A stretch of 64,000 nucleotides of DNA from Micrasema longulum (taxonomy: Eukaryota > Arthropoda > Insecta > Trichoptera > Brachycentridae), in the NCBI GenBank assembly GCA_022494885.1, contig JAGVSM010003740.1:372001-436000 (forward strand). Reading direction: 5' to 3'. The translations under genes and the position numbers were made by a program. How positions within the stretch are numbered: the stretch's first letter is position 1; each line of letters begins with the position of its first letter. The notes under the pieces are model-generated. The model was not told the origin of the DNA. It did not search any database and was given only the letters and a program-made list of their open reading frames with translations. This document shows, piece by piece, positions 1-14,187 of the stretch.

Positions 1-3000
1 TGGAAAACCGCCTATATTCTTGCCCAAGGAATTCAATCCAGTCAGTCAATTGTTAGCCATAGAAAACCTTCACAACTTCAAAGTCAAAACATTCTATAAT
101 CACAGTGATAAATCTAATCAATCGGAAACAGAGTCCAGAATACAATCGAAGAAAATCTCCGTCAACTTAGAACCTGCAACATCCAACAAAGAAGATTTAT
201 CCAGTGTTTATCAATCAGACTTACATTGTGGCGATAACTCTTTCACTAATCAAATGTTTGTCGCATCTTACGAACACAGTTACTACAAGAGAAATAGTAA
301 AACCGAGAGCAAAGAGCCATTTGTAAAAGAAAAAAAGGATAGAAGTTTCAACACCAGATTTGTGACCAATGTCTCCTTATTCAAACAGCTCGTTATATCG
401 CATCGCAAGAAAGATATGCAAGTTTTGGGATGTCTTATTGTGGAAATATTCCTTAACCAGAAAGTGAGACCTTTTCAGTCTAGATCTGTAAAATGTTTCA
501 ATGAGCGGTATAAAGTCTGTTGTTTAGTATTAAAGAACAATATGAATGCTTTACCAAAGTGTATTAAATACGTGGCCTGCTTGTTACTGCAGTTGGGCGA
601 AGTTGATTACTCTGCGCAAGATATGGAAAACCAATTAGAAGATTACTTGGAGCTAAATGCCGATCAGATTAACTATCCTAGTATACAAAATAACGGGCTA
701 CCTTCTCCATCAGCTACTCAGTTGTTACAACCGCTTCTTTCTAATCAGTTGCTGCCTTTCCCTCAACACTTCCCCATGTTATATTCTGTCATCACTGTTC
801 TTCACGAATATTCCATTACCGAAAGAGAACTAACTATTCTGTATTCTTTCGATTGTAATGGACAAGAATGTTCAAAGTACCAATATTTTGATAAAACAAA
901 ATTATATTTCAATCAAAAAATTGCAGAGGCTAAAGTTTATTCCTGTTCATTACAGATAGAAAACTTTTTTAACCAAATAAGTTCTTTTAATCAATTCGAT
1001 AGTGTAAATCTATTTTTACCCCATTTTATAGAACTGTTAAGCAATAAGACAACATCGATACTTGCATCTTGGTATTTGTTTGATCCCGTATCGAAAGTTT
1101 TGGGGCCGATAGAATCTTCTAAGAAATTACTAAGATTAATTTTAGTTCTTTATGATGACCATTCGAGTGAAAAGAATATAAATTCTTCTAAAGCAGACCT
1201 GTCTTATAATATGACAGCTTACAATAGCAAAAAGTCAGTGAAACTTTATCATAATATATTTTTACTGCAGTTGATAGTTCGTTTCGGACTGCAGTGTTTT
1301 TTGGAAAACTTTGTACCTCATTTAGTAGAAGCTGTCGGGGGATATAAAGACACGAGTATAACTGAAGTAAGCATGCACACACATTCCAATATCCCCGTTA
1401 AACCCACAACTTCTATTAAAAAGCTTACCTACTGCGACGAGTCACTGAAACCCTCTACCAGCACTCCTCACGACATATTGTCACCGGACACATCGTGTGG
1501 TTCGGAGAATACTCTTACACCGTGCATAGAGAAAGATTATAATCTGACTGTCGACAAATTCAAGAAAACTCAATGTGATTCGGTTGCTGAAAGTGATTTG
1601 TTTCATTTTGAAAGTGATAGCAATAAAGAAGGGAGATCGGACGTTTTTTCATCGGAAAAGAGTTGGGAAAACAATATATTCAATAAGTCAAACATTAAAT
1701 GTCTCATTGAAGAAATTGATTGTATAACCGACTCAACAAACTTAGACAAGTACTTAAATCACGTTCAAGCTATTGAAGCTACCGAATCTATATATGGAGG
1801 AGATGAAGACGAATCCAGTAAATCGGATGATCCTCAAAATAAATCAGATGGAATATATTTTGACGAAAACAATTATGGGTCAACTTCACCGGGTAGCCAG
1901 AGTGGGAAAGATTCCAGTGATGCTGTAATGATAAAAGTGGGTCCAGCTTCCCCAACCATTGCCATTCCCAACTCTCAAAGAACCTTTACCAGTTATGTCC
2001 AGCCACCAGAAGAAGATGACTCTCAAGAAGTGTTTCGAACTGAAAGCAAAAATGCATCTCAAAGTCTGGATTTGAATAAGCCATCGACTTCTCAACACCA
2101 CAAGTCTTTAAGAAGTAGAGATCACCACAAAAGTAAAGACAAAACTACTCCGCCCAGATCACAGTTATTGTATTTCGCAACAAACAATGCCAAAGACTAC
2201 AAAATATCGGAAATGAGTTCTGAAAGTTTGATCTGGTTGGCTCACAGGTTGGGGCCTGTTTTAACCTGTAAATATCTGACTAGAAATTTATTAAAAATGT
2301 TAACTCTCTGCTACATTGGCCGTGAGAATTTGTTGCCGAATAGTGAAGATGCAAACTCTAACCGTTTGGATTCCCTGTGTATTGCCAACGGGCGATTAGT
2401 CGGGGACCGCAACGCTTCTAAAGTCATTGAGTGCCTTACAACTATCGGAGGTTAGTTTCAAACCCTTTACCATTTTACCTGTTTATTTAGACCAAACAAC
2501 TAAAATGGTATGATAAATAGCGTACATACTTACGAAAGTATATATAATCAATAATCCAAATATACTGAAAGAGATCAGTTTGTATGTTCCCAATAATTAT
2601 ACTAGAGCGAGATCTAATTCACTGTTTTACACACCCAGAAGCCGTACTAATGCAAGTCAGAATTCACCCATTAATAGGACAATTTGCTTGCTGAATATGG
2701 CTTCTGCGGATAATATGGATCTATTTTTCTGTTCACATCGACAGTTTAGCAGCTAACTCCTAACTTATATTTACAGTCTACATTACGTAATGGGTTAAAC
2801 AGCCCGTAAAGTAATGCAGGCATTTTATTCATTTGACAATTTGTCAAATAAATAAAATAACATAACTGGGCATGCGTGGGTATAAAATCAATGTATGCTA
2901 TTTAAAAATCTGAGAAAAACTGTCTTCTTTAAATAACTATTTATTATATTTAAATAGTTTTCATTATTATTATTATGTGTCCAGGAACATTGCCCTTGTA

Positions 3001-6000
3001 AGGCAAAATTGCTTTCATATTGTGAGTGAACTAAATTTAGGTAGAACTAAAAATTTTTGTTTTTTGAAAAAAATAAATAATGAACACAAGAGCCTGTCTC
3101 TTTTTTGGCAATTTCGACTTGAAGTGAAGTGTTCTATTTTATTAAGATGGCTACAAACATATTCAATATTTTCGCCGACATATATTAATAGTCAAATATC
3201 GAGTGTATCTGGTGGCTATGTATTTGTGACAAATGATGATCATCAAAAAAGAAAGTAACTCGCAACATTTTACAGACGATATTAATTTGTCAGTGACATT
3301 TGAAAATAATTGTCGAAAATCAAGCATACTTAGCAGCAGCTTGACAATTGTCAAATGCCGAGCATGTCTGCAGGCACCTTTAGATAATATGGAGTTCTAC
3401 GAGTTATCAATAAATAATTTATAGTAAATATATATTAAATCAAAATATTGCAAATATTTCAGCATTGTACGGAGAGCAGATAATCCTAATCCAGTATTTC
3501 CCCCACATGGGTGACCTAATAGCGTCGTGTAGGCGAAGAATATCAGGACCACTGGAAGGCGGGCTGATAGCGTGTCTACAGCTGCTGAGATTCCTCATTC
3601 CATACATGTCGGATGTCAAGCTCATGGAACAGTTGCAAGTAAGTATAGTAAAAAAACAGCACTGTAAAAAATATTAAACATTTTAAACCGTTCAGTGACT
3701 TGTTTATTATAACTGTATGTCAATTTTATAGGACATTATTCTCAAAAACATCCTGCACCCGACTGTTCGATTGATATCGTCGACCCGTTCAACATTCCCC
3801 AATGGTCACTTAGCGCGACTAGCCTTGGCGAAGAAGTTTCTGGAAACATTATATGTTTTAGCATTAAGAATCGGACCAGAGATGACAAAGAAACACCTTT
3901 GTGTTCCAGCTTTGCAAAGGTACTAACTTCAACATGTTCATTTGATCAAAACGGCTAGTTTGGGTAGTTTTTTTATTATTGTTAACTTATTTTTATATCA
4001 TCTATAGTCCTTAAAATGTAACATGATTAGAATGACAGTTGTCAGAAAAAGTGACGACATAACTTTGTAGTAACGTCAAAGGAGTTATTTATATTGACAC
4101 ACAAAAAATCATTTGTAACTGGCGTGTTCATTTATTTTTTTAATACAATGCTTGAAACATAAATCAACATTAATAAATATAAAATCAGCTTTAAAACTAA
4201 AAGAAAACTAAAATAAACCTAATTATTAACGATGTTCTTACAAGGTTACATTATTTTGCAAAAATGTTAGAGATTGGACAAATTGATTTTTTTAGAACGA
4301 ATAAAATTTTAATAAATAAAATATTTAAAAAAGCAAATGGTTGCTTACTTCTGCAGGGAAGAAACGAGGAGGGAGGATGGGGGAGTCTGATACTGCGCCG
4401 CGCTCCCCCCACTTTTCCCCCGCAGAAGTAAGCAACCATTTGTTTTATTAAATATTTTATTTTTAAAAAAAATTTTGGCTCTAAATATTTTTTTAAATAT
4501 GCTAATATGTCTTCTTGCCAGTACTGATCATTGTGGTTTCGGATGTGACAGGGTTTAAAGAACATCCTGTATAAAGCATGTATATTGTATAGGTGTATAT
4601 TAATTTTGTATTTCTGACTACATCTGTACAAGGTTTTAAAGAGATTTTATTTTTGTATTTAATGATGTACGTATTTCATAATATTTTTTTTTCAATATTA
4701 ACCATTGTGTTAGGGTTTTGAGGGTTTTATGCATTTTACATGGTTTGTGATCTTTTTACGCAATGAACCTTTGTCAACTTTGCTTGATTTTTCATGGTCA
4801 TTATTATGCAGGTTGAGTTTTTATAGGTTATTTTACTGGTTTCGGATTACTTAGCACCAGTACTTGTGAAACCTTATTTGCCATAGATTTGTACTGTGTC
4901 AGTCATTGAGCAATATGTAATAATTTTTTTGTTTTTAGGTTTTTCTTGGCGTTTGATAAAGTACACAATAACAGTGACTGGAAGAAGTCAGACGATGAAC
5001 CCTCCAACATTCCTAAAGTATTTATAAATTTTAAAAATTCATTTTCCTTCATTTCATAGACTTTGATTTGGAAAAAAAACCACTGAAAACCATGATTCTC
5101 ATTCAATTCTAGTTTCCATATGTACAATATCATACTCATGATTGTAAATGAAATATGTATACTCATAAACTAGAGATTTATTTCTTAGGCGGGCCCATCA
5201 CAAGAGACTGACGACTCAGTTTACTCCGTTGAGGAGGGGGGCTCCTACCTGGAGATCTGCCGAGACGGCTCCACAGCCGAATGGCAGATTCGGGATGGGG
5301 AGGTGTGTGGCGGTCAACCAACTGGAGACTCCAGCTCTTCACCCCCCGACAAAACTGACCCTGCTACTATGTCGGTCAGTCTAATTTATCATTATGAATG
5401 TCCAATTAGCGAAAGTGGCAGATGTATACATACCAAATATGCTTAAATTAGATAAACATCGAATGTATGTAGTATTCATTAATGTTTATTGATTTATTTA
5501 TTAATAATAATTCTAGGCACTGGAGGAATTGCAGACTGTCTTCAATTCGGAACTAGCTCATCAGTCCTACATGCCTTTCTACAAATATGTTGGGGAGGAA
5601 ACTATGGATCGTATCCTGAAGAATCCTGACACGGTGAGGAGGCTCTGTAGAGAGTATGACAGTATTCGGAGACCAGATAGGTAAAAATATTTATTCACAT
5701 GAAATAAAAATATATTGTACATTATATAGTCCACTTACCAAGTACATTTTACCTTGTAAAAGGTCATGCTGTTTTGGATTTTGGATGTGTTGTATTTACC
5801 TAAGGCCTAATTAAAAAATCCTAGTTTTCTAATTTGACAAGTCTGTTTTCGCGACAGTATGACCACTTTTTAAGTTTTTTTCTAAAGCTAAGTTAAGTGC
5901 TTTCCGAAACTAGTAGTTATTCAAAATAAACTCAAGTGGTCTTAAAACAAAGTGTTTTATTCAATATATTTAATCATGTTATTCCGAAAAGTTAATGCTT

Positions 6001-9000
6001 ATTCAATAAAATAAACATTTAAAAGCTCTAAACCTTATTAGCCCCCTTAGTTCGACCATGTACACTGCATATATTGACAAAGAAACAATTCAATATTTTT
6101 ATTGAATGAAATCCTCCCTTACTGTACATCCCTAATTGTATCTTTCTTTTGCACTGAAATATTGCTTTCAACTTATTTTTTAAAAATGTACTTATGAAAA
6201 AAATTGGTTTTGTATAAATGATTTCAACACTGTATTATATTTAACAGTTTAAAAAAGATGGTTAGAGGGTGGTTTGATTGGTCATCTTTACGTAAGGGAC
6301 TGTTATTTAAATATTGAATTTGGTTATCAATTATAGGAAAATCATTATTGACAGCTGTTAGAATTTCTTATTTATATCATTTCAAGCCTTGGTGATGAAA
6401 CATTCAGCACATTCAATTTCTTTTAGTGGTTTTACACAAAATAAATATGTAATCAAATTCTTATTTTATTATTTTTGTTTATTTTAGCCCACCGTGTAAA
6501 TTACAACACAAGTCTCCCCCTAAGCCTCAGCCACCTGTGCAGATCAGCCCGAGTGAAGAAGTATACAATAAAAGAGCTTTGAATGAATCTAACCCGGTTA
6601 AAATTGGCATGGATGTCCATTTAGGCCGCTCTGATAGTGTTCCCTGTCGTAAAAATTCTACCTCCGAAGAAACTTCCAACTCCAACAGTTTCGGTTCCAA
6701 TGTAGCAATCATCGGTAATAGGATCGATGTTCAATCAGATTTGGTTGAAGAAGGCTCTACAAGAAGTGGATTTAGCTATACCGATGCATTGGACATAGTA
6801 TCTTGTAAGATGGAAAATGGATTAAGATCGAGCAGGTGGGCAATATATTTGAGTGTTTTGTTATAAAATGAGAAACACATGTAATAACAAAATAACTTTT
6901 CCAATAGTATGATAAAACTTCTCTAATTAGTACAAAATAATAAAAATACCAAAATTTTTTACATATTTCAAATACATATGGCCACCCTTTTTCGATGGCG
7001 TTCTCATCCCGCTAATCATAAATGTCCTTTAAGCATAGAAAAAATCCACGGATTTGTAGAACAACGAGGAAAAGTAGAGTGATATCACAGGTAAAAATGA
7101 AAGCATTGATTAAAAAAAAATGTATCTTTTAAAAATCATAGTGGCACTTTTTTTGTTTCATGTTTTGGTTTTGTTAAATAGTGTAGTAATGTTATTTCTT
7201 TAAAAAAACAACCACAAAATTTCCTCACTATAATTATGAGATTACTTTACTTTTGATTTATAATAGGTATATGTTTCTCATACATTAGAAATGTCCGGAT
7301 TCGAGACAGTTTTTTCCAGTAAGTTAGGGCAGGATGTTGGATATATTTATTGTTTGTTAATTTCTTTTTAACGTCATATCTGATGATGGATATTACTGAG
7401 TTAATATCTCAAACATAGTATAATTCTATATTTTTATTTAAAAGGTCATACTTATCGATCATGGGTGTAGAAGTGAAACTGTTATCAATAATATTTAAAA
7501 AGAAATAAAAACTTTGAATACACAAATCTCATAAATCAATCTCTATTGGATGTTAATTTTTTTCCTCGAAAATGATGTTATAACATGCTATGTCTTTGAT
7601 GGGTGGACATAAGAGTATAACGGCATTTTTGTTTATTTTGCGATTTATATGAGAAAATTTTCTTTGTGTATGCCTACATCAATGGTATTAACAGTACATT
7701 TATATGACTACTCAAAACATAAATAAACAACCTTGTGCCTATTAAACTTTAGTTTTAATTAAATAAGTATGCGCATTTGTGTTATAATTTCAGTGGCACA
7801 AATAGTACAAGATGGTCTCAGTAATACAAGTAGACTAATTTCTGTAATTCATTGAGTGGTACAAATAGTATAAGTTAGCATATTACAACAGAGATGAAGA
7901 ACATTTAAGAGAAGGCAATATAGAAATCTAGGCATCTACAGGGCTTATGACCTGTCAATGGCTGGTTTAAGTGGCCACTTGTTGAATCCAGTCCTTGTCT
8001 ACAAAAATTTGGACAAACTCAAAATATTGTTGATAAATCCACCTGGTCCATGAAGAAGTATAGAAATTGAATAAATAACATTTTCAGGCGTTGCCTAGTA
8101 TGTAGGTGAAATAATTCAATTAGATGAATCTTACCCGCATAAATAAAGGTTTCAGCTCTTTAACTTCACAAACATCAACAAATGAATGAACTGAAAGAAT
8201 ATAGATGTTTAAATATGGGTGAATGGTGAATGTTACACAGTGTGTAAAGTGGCCACTTAAACCAGCCATTGACAGGTCATAAGTCCTGTAGATGCCTAGA
8301 CATCTATATTGCCTTCTCTGAAATGTTCTTCATCTCTGTTGTAATATGTTAATATAAACAGCTCCCCAGGGAGTTGAATCCAGTCCTTGTCTACTAAAAT
8401 TTGGACAAACTCAAAATATTGTTGAGTGTAAGTTAGTTCTAGTAGTATAAAAGTAGACTCATTTCTGTCCCATCTTTAATGGTTCAATTAGTATATCTGG
8501 AATATTTCTGGTATTTGTACAAATGACTCCAATGTGCTTATTCAGATGAAATAATATGTAAATAATAACCCATTTCGCAAAATACGAGTTCTGTAGCTAA
8601 ATTTGGGTTCATAATATATTTTTTTTGTTTTCCTGAGAAGTTGCACTTTTGCAGTTACGCTTTTATGTCCGTCTATCAAAGATATTATACATAGTATTAA
8701 TTGTCACATTTTTGTATTCAGACATCTACGTGGAGATTGGCTGATGTACTGGGAGCACGAAATAGGCAGACCAGATAAAGATAATCGCTTTAATCTTAAG
8801 CAGATTAAATTACAAACCTTCTCTGGACATACTCATTCCATTAAGAGCATCGTTTGCTTGGATAATGAGAACAGCTTTATGTCGGGCTCCAAAGATAAAA
8901 CTATAAAGCTTTGGTCATTGAGAAATCAGGTATGTATTCTGTTGGAAATCATCTTCTATATACAATGATTTATAATTAAATATACACATTATTAGCGTGA

Positions 9001-12000
9001 AAATCTAGAAAATGGCATTTCAACTTGTGGTAATTGCCTTCCGTGCCGTCATTCTTCATAATCAGACATGATGCTACGGAGAAATATGCAGTTATGTGCG
9101 ATGAAAAATGCTTTGATTGCACTGCAGCTGTGAAAAAGATACAGATATATGATTTCATTCTTAAATAAAATTCAATTTATGGAATAAGCAGATAATTAGA
9201 TATATTTCAAAGTACATTTTCCAAAATCATGACTGTTGCCGACTAGTGTCATATCTATGGTGATGAGTTACATTAAAATAATATGAACTAACAAAGAAAC
9301 TTCGAATGAACTATGGATTCCCCTATTTACATGTAAGTAATGTTAAATGCCATTTTTAAACTCACTGGATAATATGTATTTGTACAGGGTGATGGTAGTG
9401 CAACCTCAACTTGCCAATGGACCTATACTGGTCACCGTAAAGGAGTGCTATCTCTGACATTCTTGGAATCTTCTCGCCTTGCTGCTTCTACGGATGCCAG
9501 TGTTCATATTTGGGATCCATACGTGGAAAGCATTGTGGCTCAGGTATTCTAACTACATATCACACCTCCAATTAAATAGTCATAACTCAAAAACTAACAT
9601 TTCTGAGAGAGCTCAAAAATTCATTAAACATATTATCTTAACATATTACAACAGAGATGAAAAACATTTTAGAGAAGATAATATAGAAGTTTACGCATCT
9701 ACAGGGCCTGTAGACCTGTCATTGGCTGGTTTAAGTGACCACTTTACACATCCATATTTAAGCATCTATATTCCTTCAATTCTTTCATCTGTTGATGTTT
9801 TTGAAGTTGAAGAACAATATGTTAATATTAACAGCTTCCTAGGGAGTTGAATCCAGTCCATGTCTACAAAAATTTGAACAAACTCAAAATATTGTTGATA
9901 TTATCTTAAAATTATATACATTATAAATTTTGACTTTTAAAAAAAAAATGCTGTTATATACCATAAAGAAAACAGTTTAAATATAACACTGTTTGAGAAT
10001 GACCGCATTCAAAATAATGTTAATGTATGAGTGATAAAGCCTTCTAGCGTTAGTAAAGCTAGAATTATGTCTGTTTTTTTACAGATAGAGTTTTTTTTTA
10101 ATAATTCTCGACTCAAAATCGATGCAATATGCAATATGTAGTTCAAATAAAAGACGTCTGATTATTTTAGACAATCAGTAAAATTCAAATAACTGTCGAA
10201 ATTTCACAGGAAGATCATACAAATATTTGCAAGGAATATTTTACAATAATTATTGCTATAAATTATGAGTGCTTATTTCCATAAAATTTCAATAATTATT
10301 TTATGGTTTTTACATTTAAAACTCTCTGTGTATCAGTTTGGACGTGTTCATATCGAACTCTCCTTTACCACAACTTTTTCCCCATTTTCTAGCATGGTTA
10401 TTTACGATTAAAAGAAAATGATCCCAAAATTGAAATATTTGGGTAAATTATAAAAATGCAAATATTTATTTTTTCCAAAAAAAACAAAAAACACAAACAT
10501 TAAATTATAATCAATTTGATATGAATAATTTTGATATTTTTATAAATTTCAGTTGGATAATAGTAAAAGTTCACCAGTGAGTATAGTAAAAGCTATGCCA
10601 GCCCCTTCAACCATTGTGTTGGCAGCTACAACAGATACTGTACTCAAGTTGATAGATTCCAGAATGTGTTCATTCATTCATGAACTAAAGGTAGGCAATA
10701 TGTACTATTTTTCTACTTGTGTTTTTATTAACTAAAATATATACTTTTTAAATTACCCGTAAAGCTAAAATTAAATATAAATAAAACCCTTGAATGTGCG
10801 AAGAATCCCAACCAATTTTATAATTGAAAAAAATCATCATCATTCCCTTTCCACACTTAATGGTGCATAGGGCACTGCATCTGTACACCAATCGCGCGTA
10901 TCTCGATAATTTTTTGTTACATGAAGGTAAGATGATCAGTCTTTCTTCAGCTTCAGGTACCAGTCCAGGGACCATGAAATATTCGGGTGTGGAAACACCC
11001 TTTTCAATAAATATTTCGTATCAACTCGGTTGTCAATCAAATCAAAAATGTCAATCATGTCGGGAATCAAACCCGAGACCTCTTGCATGGTAGGCAAATG
11101 CGCTGACCACTATTACCACGAGGTCGCGATAATTAAAAAACTGAAGTTTAATAAATAGTTCCGAGAATCTTTTTGTGAAGGGAATATTGAAGAACAATAG
11201 TTTACTTTTTATCTCAATATTGAGGTTTAAACCTATTCTTTGTGCTTTATATAATAGTTAAAATATCAATAAATAAACCAAAAAAATGTTACATTCAACA
11301 TTTTTTTGTGAAGATGAACAGTATAATGAAAGAACGAAATTTATTAGATTTCAAGAATATTTCCATGCATTTATGAATTTGAATAGACTACAATTTAAGA
11401 AGTCAACAAATAACCCGCTGATTTTAAGTTTACAGTAAACACATTCTCAAAGTTTAAATGCTTAGTGCATGTAAAAACTTGTATAAAAACTGCTTGTTCA
11501 ACTGCAATAGTGTTTTTTTTTTTAAATAGACTTTTAAACTACACCAAAAAATTATTATTTTATATTTATGTATCGTATTATCATCGCTATATTTTTTTTA
11601 AGTTTTGTAAATTTTTAATTGCTTTGCAAGTGATGTCACTAGTTCTCTTAGGTGAGTTGTCCTAAATAATGGGTTGGATTCCCGGAAATCGGAAATCTAT
11701 CACAACACTCTTTCATTTTATGATTTAGAGTGAGGTAATTTAAAATAGTTCATTTTCATGAATTTTTTCATACATTTTACTCTAATTGTTACCATGTGTA
11801 AGAAAACATTTTTCATATCCAATTTCTCACAGTTCTGAACTTCCTCATTGTAGGGTTCTTTTCCGAATCCGACTATTTCCAAATTTCAATGTTTTTTAGG
11901 AATCTTTATTTTTAAATACAGACTGTTGGAAGTAAAAAAAATTATAAGATATAGATACCGTTAAGAAGGTATGATAAGTATTCTATGTTCCTGAAAAAAT

Positions 12001-13725
12001 TAGGCCGGTCTGCCGAATACACCAAAAAATATTAGAAAAAATCCCTAATTTTTGTTTTAAATTTTTTCCAAAACTGACTTATTCCTGGAAATAGGTAGTT
12101 TTGAAAAATAAACTGCAAAATTAAACTGCAAATGTACCCAAAATTAGTATGTTTTGTCAAAAATGAAATATATCAACATGTTTTGCATCCTCAAATCTGT
12201 ATGATGTGATTCATATATAATTAGATTTTCTATGTTAAAAGAAATAGTTCGATTTAAGGAAAGGTAAGGTTTTCAGTTGATGGGGTAATGTTTCAACAGT
12301 ATCTTAAAATAGTTTTAAATAACCGCGTAAGCCACATAATAGTTATACTTATTCTGTCTCAGGTAACCTTTAACCCGAACACGTTCATCCGCTGCATATG
12401 CGTGTCACCCTCCGGTCGCTGGGTGGCAGTGGGGCTGGCCACGGGCCATCTGTCCCTACTGGACCCCCGTACGGGGGCTCTACTGGCGCACTGGAAGGCC
12501 CACGATGGGGAGATCCTGCAGCTGGTCACTATCAACGAGGCCAGCATCGTGAGCACCAGCCTGGACCAGACAATGCTCGTGTGGTCCACCGTGGATGGCA
12601 AACTGAGATTCCAACTCAAGTATATACATTTTTTTCATGCTTTTCTTTTTTATCACAATATTTTATGTAAATTTATATTCTTTATTATTTATACAAAATA
12701 ATTGTATCAAAATATTGTTTACAAAACATTTTCAATATTATAAAAAAACAGTCATTTATTATTGTTAATATTTTTTCAGTTTTTCATCTTATACGTTATA
12801 TGACATTAAAAAAAAGTAGAGTGTATAGCAATGTTTTAATTTTGTCCAAATTTTTGTAAACAAGGACTGGATTTCACCCCCTAGGAAATTATTAAGATTA
12901 TCATAGTACAACAGAGATGGAGAACACTTTTAGAGAAGGGAATATGAAAGTCTATGCATTTATAGGGCTTATGACCCGTCATTGTCTGGTTTGAGTTGTA
13001 AAAAAAGAAACTAAATTGCAGTCCAGTGTAATTGATTTTAATAATAGTAAAATTATTTATATCAAAAGTACAAAAATACTTATGGCATGTTTTGACTGTC
13101 TATGACTCAAGTCTATTTCTATAATTATTATCTAAATCTACTAGGATGAGGGAGGTCTCCCATGCGCTAGTCGAACCAGATAAAAACTGCATCAGCCATT
13201 TCCTTTGTGACAGCTCTTAGAAATGCGGGGTGCTGAGACAAGTGGAGGACTGCAGTCTCGAGAGTACGACATTGTGGTCACGATCTTCAGTTATGAGTTA
13301 TGAGGGACCGACTAGGAAGAAGAGACCCAAATCTATGCATTTTCTCTAATTTTAAATGTGTACTGTCTATAGCATTTTTTCAATTTTCAAATGGTCGATT
13401 TATTGTTTTACTTGCGTTTTAAAGTAATCTGTAAGATAATATTAGGCTAAATTAATGCGTAAATTCTTTTTTATATCAAGTTTATTTTTTCAGAGGATCC
13501 ACCGAGCCCGTCCACTGTCTGTCAACTTACTTCACTGAACTCATTTCTGGAACCACAAACAACCGAATTGGAGTTCACACTGCGATAGACCAAGACGCCA
13601 GCTTCTCAAGCACTAAACTTCGCTCCGACACCTTCAAAGGGGTGCTGACTTCTATGACTGTTTTACCTCTAAACCGGATGCTCCTACTTGGCGGAGAAAG
13701 TGGAAATATTAGTTTGTTATGTTGA
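1..13725 (+). CDS. WDR81: WD repeat-containing protein 81 (WDR81), 3' part
   Basis: In the known family, WDR81 is a BEACH-WD40 protein of endosomes that works with WDR91 to restrain class III PI3-kinase during early-to-late endosome conversion and also acts in aggrephagy. Exons read by eye: <1-2450, 3463-3638, 3732-3919, 4939-5017, 5189-5374, 5517-5680, 6488-6835, 8722-8929, 9388-9543, 10553-10690, 12363-12619, 13494-13725. All have GT-AG borders and phases that join, giving 1526 residues and a TGA stop. The first exon is open from base 2, so the true start and the BEACH domain lie upstream of the window. Recognisable parts are the post-BEACH helical region ([27 protein letters not shown]), a low-complexity serine-rich linker, and a C-terminal WD40 propeller from about 8.7 kb ([11 protein letters not shown]...[18 protein letters not shown]...[29 protein letters not shown] at the end). 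The human protein has about 1940 residues, so roughly 400 are missing here. The exon at 12363-12619 is markedly GC-richer than its surroundings. Confidence 0.9.
2451..3462 (+). other. WDR81 intron with dispersed repeat R-C
   Basis: Intron between the first two visible WDR81 exons, donor GTTAGT and acceptor TTTCAG. Its first part holds a dispersed repeat (2535-2755) that recurs in a PSMD12 intron at 48158-48350. I see nothing recognisable in the remainder. Confidence 0.6.
2535..2755 (+). repeat. Dispersed repeat R-C, copy 1
   Basis: About 200 bp that match 48158-48350 in the same orientation. Shared blocks include AGTATATATAATC, CTGAAAGAGATCAGTTTG, GAGATCT, AAGCCGTA and TTGCTTGCTGAATA, and both copies end near CAGTTTAGCAG. 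I see no open reading frame and no clear terminal inverted repeat. Family unknown. Confidence 0.6.
4334..4569. mobile_element. Fold-back MITE, partial copy (in WDR81 intron)
   Basis: Two perfect 21-bp arms (4334-4354 and 4422-4442, starting CAAATGGTTGCTTACTTCTG) flank a GC-rich loop. The right outer terminus, ending in CATCCTG at 4569, is preceded by GGTTTCGGATGTGACAGGG. The same arms, loop type and outer terminus occur in the fuller copy at 45703-46061. The left outer terminus of this copy is missing. Confidence 0.6.
7880..8440. repeat. Dispersed repeat R-A, two segments in opposite orientation
   Basis: In the 6836-8721 WDR81 intron a repeat appears twice. One segment (about 7880-8065) contains ACAGAGATGAAGAACATTT and GGCTTATGACCTGTCAATGG. 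The other (about 8205-8440) carries the reverse complement of the same blocks and a terminal GAATCCAGTCCTTGTCTAC stretch. Related segments lie at 9625-9900, 12840-12990, 53085-53505 and 55535-55895. Class unknown; no coding capacity seen. Confidence 0.6.
9625..9900. repeat. Dispersed repeat R-A, third segment
   Basis: WDR81 intron sequence sharing CAACAGAGATGA, TTGGCTGGTTTAAGTG, a terminal GGGAGTTGAATCCAGTCC and ACAAACTCAAAATATTGTTG with the copies at 7.9-8.4 kb. The apparent open frame here is repeat-derived. Confidence 0.55.
10832..11127 (-). repeat. tRNA-derived SINE, copy 1 (in WDR81 intron)
   Basis: Read on the minus strand, a tRNA-like head (GCCTACCATGCAAGAGGTCT, then a GGTTTGATTCC box B) is followed by about 200 bp of body ending in a run of ATG/GAT triplets (ATCATCATCAT on the plus strand at 10832). 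A better preserved copy with the same head, body and tail lies at 57355-57620. Confidence 0.65.
11480..11870. repeat. Dispersed repeat R-B (in WDR81 intron)
   Basis: Contains TATGTATCGTATTAT, a block reading ACTAGTTCTCTT, GGAAATCTATCACAACAC and a terminal stretch ATATCCAATTTCTCACAG followed by TGAACTTCCTCATTG. The same blocks recur near 25.9-27.7, 44.5, 46.5, 50.2-50.5, 58.6 and 61.7 kb, in both orientations. Family not identified. Confidence 0.5.
12840..12990. repeat. Dispersed repeat R-A, fragment
   Basis: Last WDR81 intron. It carries ACAAGGACTGGATT, ACAACAGAGATGGAGAACA and GGCTTATGACCCGTCATTG, the block set of the R-A copies at 7.9-8.4 kb. Confidence 0.5.
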
Positions 13726-13941
13726 TCAACTTTGTACATTCCATGTGATAATACAATTAAGAGATATTACCAAAGTTTTCCTTTTTTTATGATATTATTT
13801 TTATTTATATTCAGTAATCAAATATGTATTCCCTAAATCTGTAGATTTATTATAAAAGAACAAGGTAAAAATACTGTAACTACACCAATATTAGTAAGTA
13901 GACGAACGAACGAATGAAAGTAAAATATAATAAAATGACAA

Positions 13942-13947
13942 AATAAA
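13942..13947 (+). other. Candidate WDR81 polyadenylation signal
   Basis: AATAAA, 217 bp after the WDR81 stop codon and the first canonical hexamer seen in the 3' flank. Inferred from motif and position only. Confidence 0.4.
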
Positions 13948-14187
13948 TTAGTTTTTTTTTGTAATACAAAATTGTTTCATGTCTAAGGTAAAATATCACC
14001 GAAATTATGATTCTGGAGAGTGACTCCGCTAGTAATTACTGTGTTTTCATTTAGTTAAATTGAATAATGGTAAAAATTATATGTTCTTACCACATTCCTG
14101 AAGTTCTCGTCTGATAATATCGTTATATGAAGTGAAAGTTCCTAATTAAAAAAAAACGCGCATGGCAGCTACAACAAACCACACAAA

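Noticed and set aside
1188..2101. Antisense open frames opposite WDR81 exon 1
   Set aside because: They are shadows of the sense coding frame with no motif of their own.
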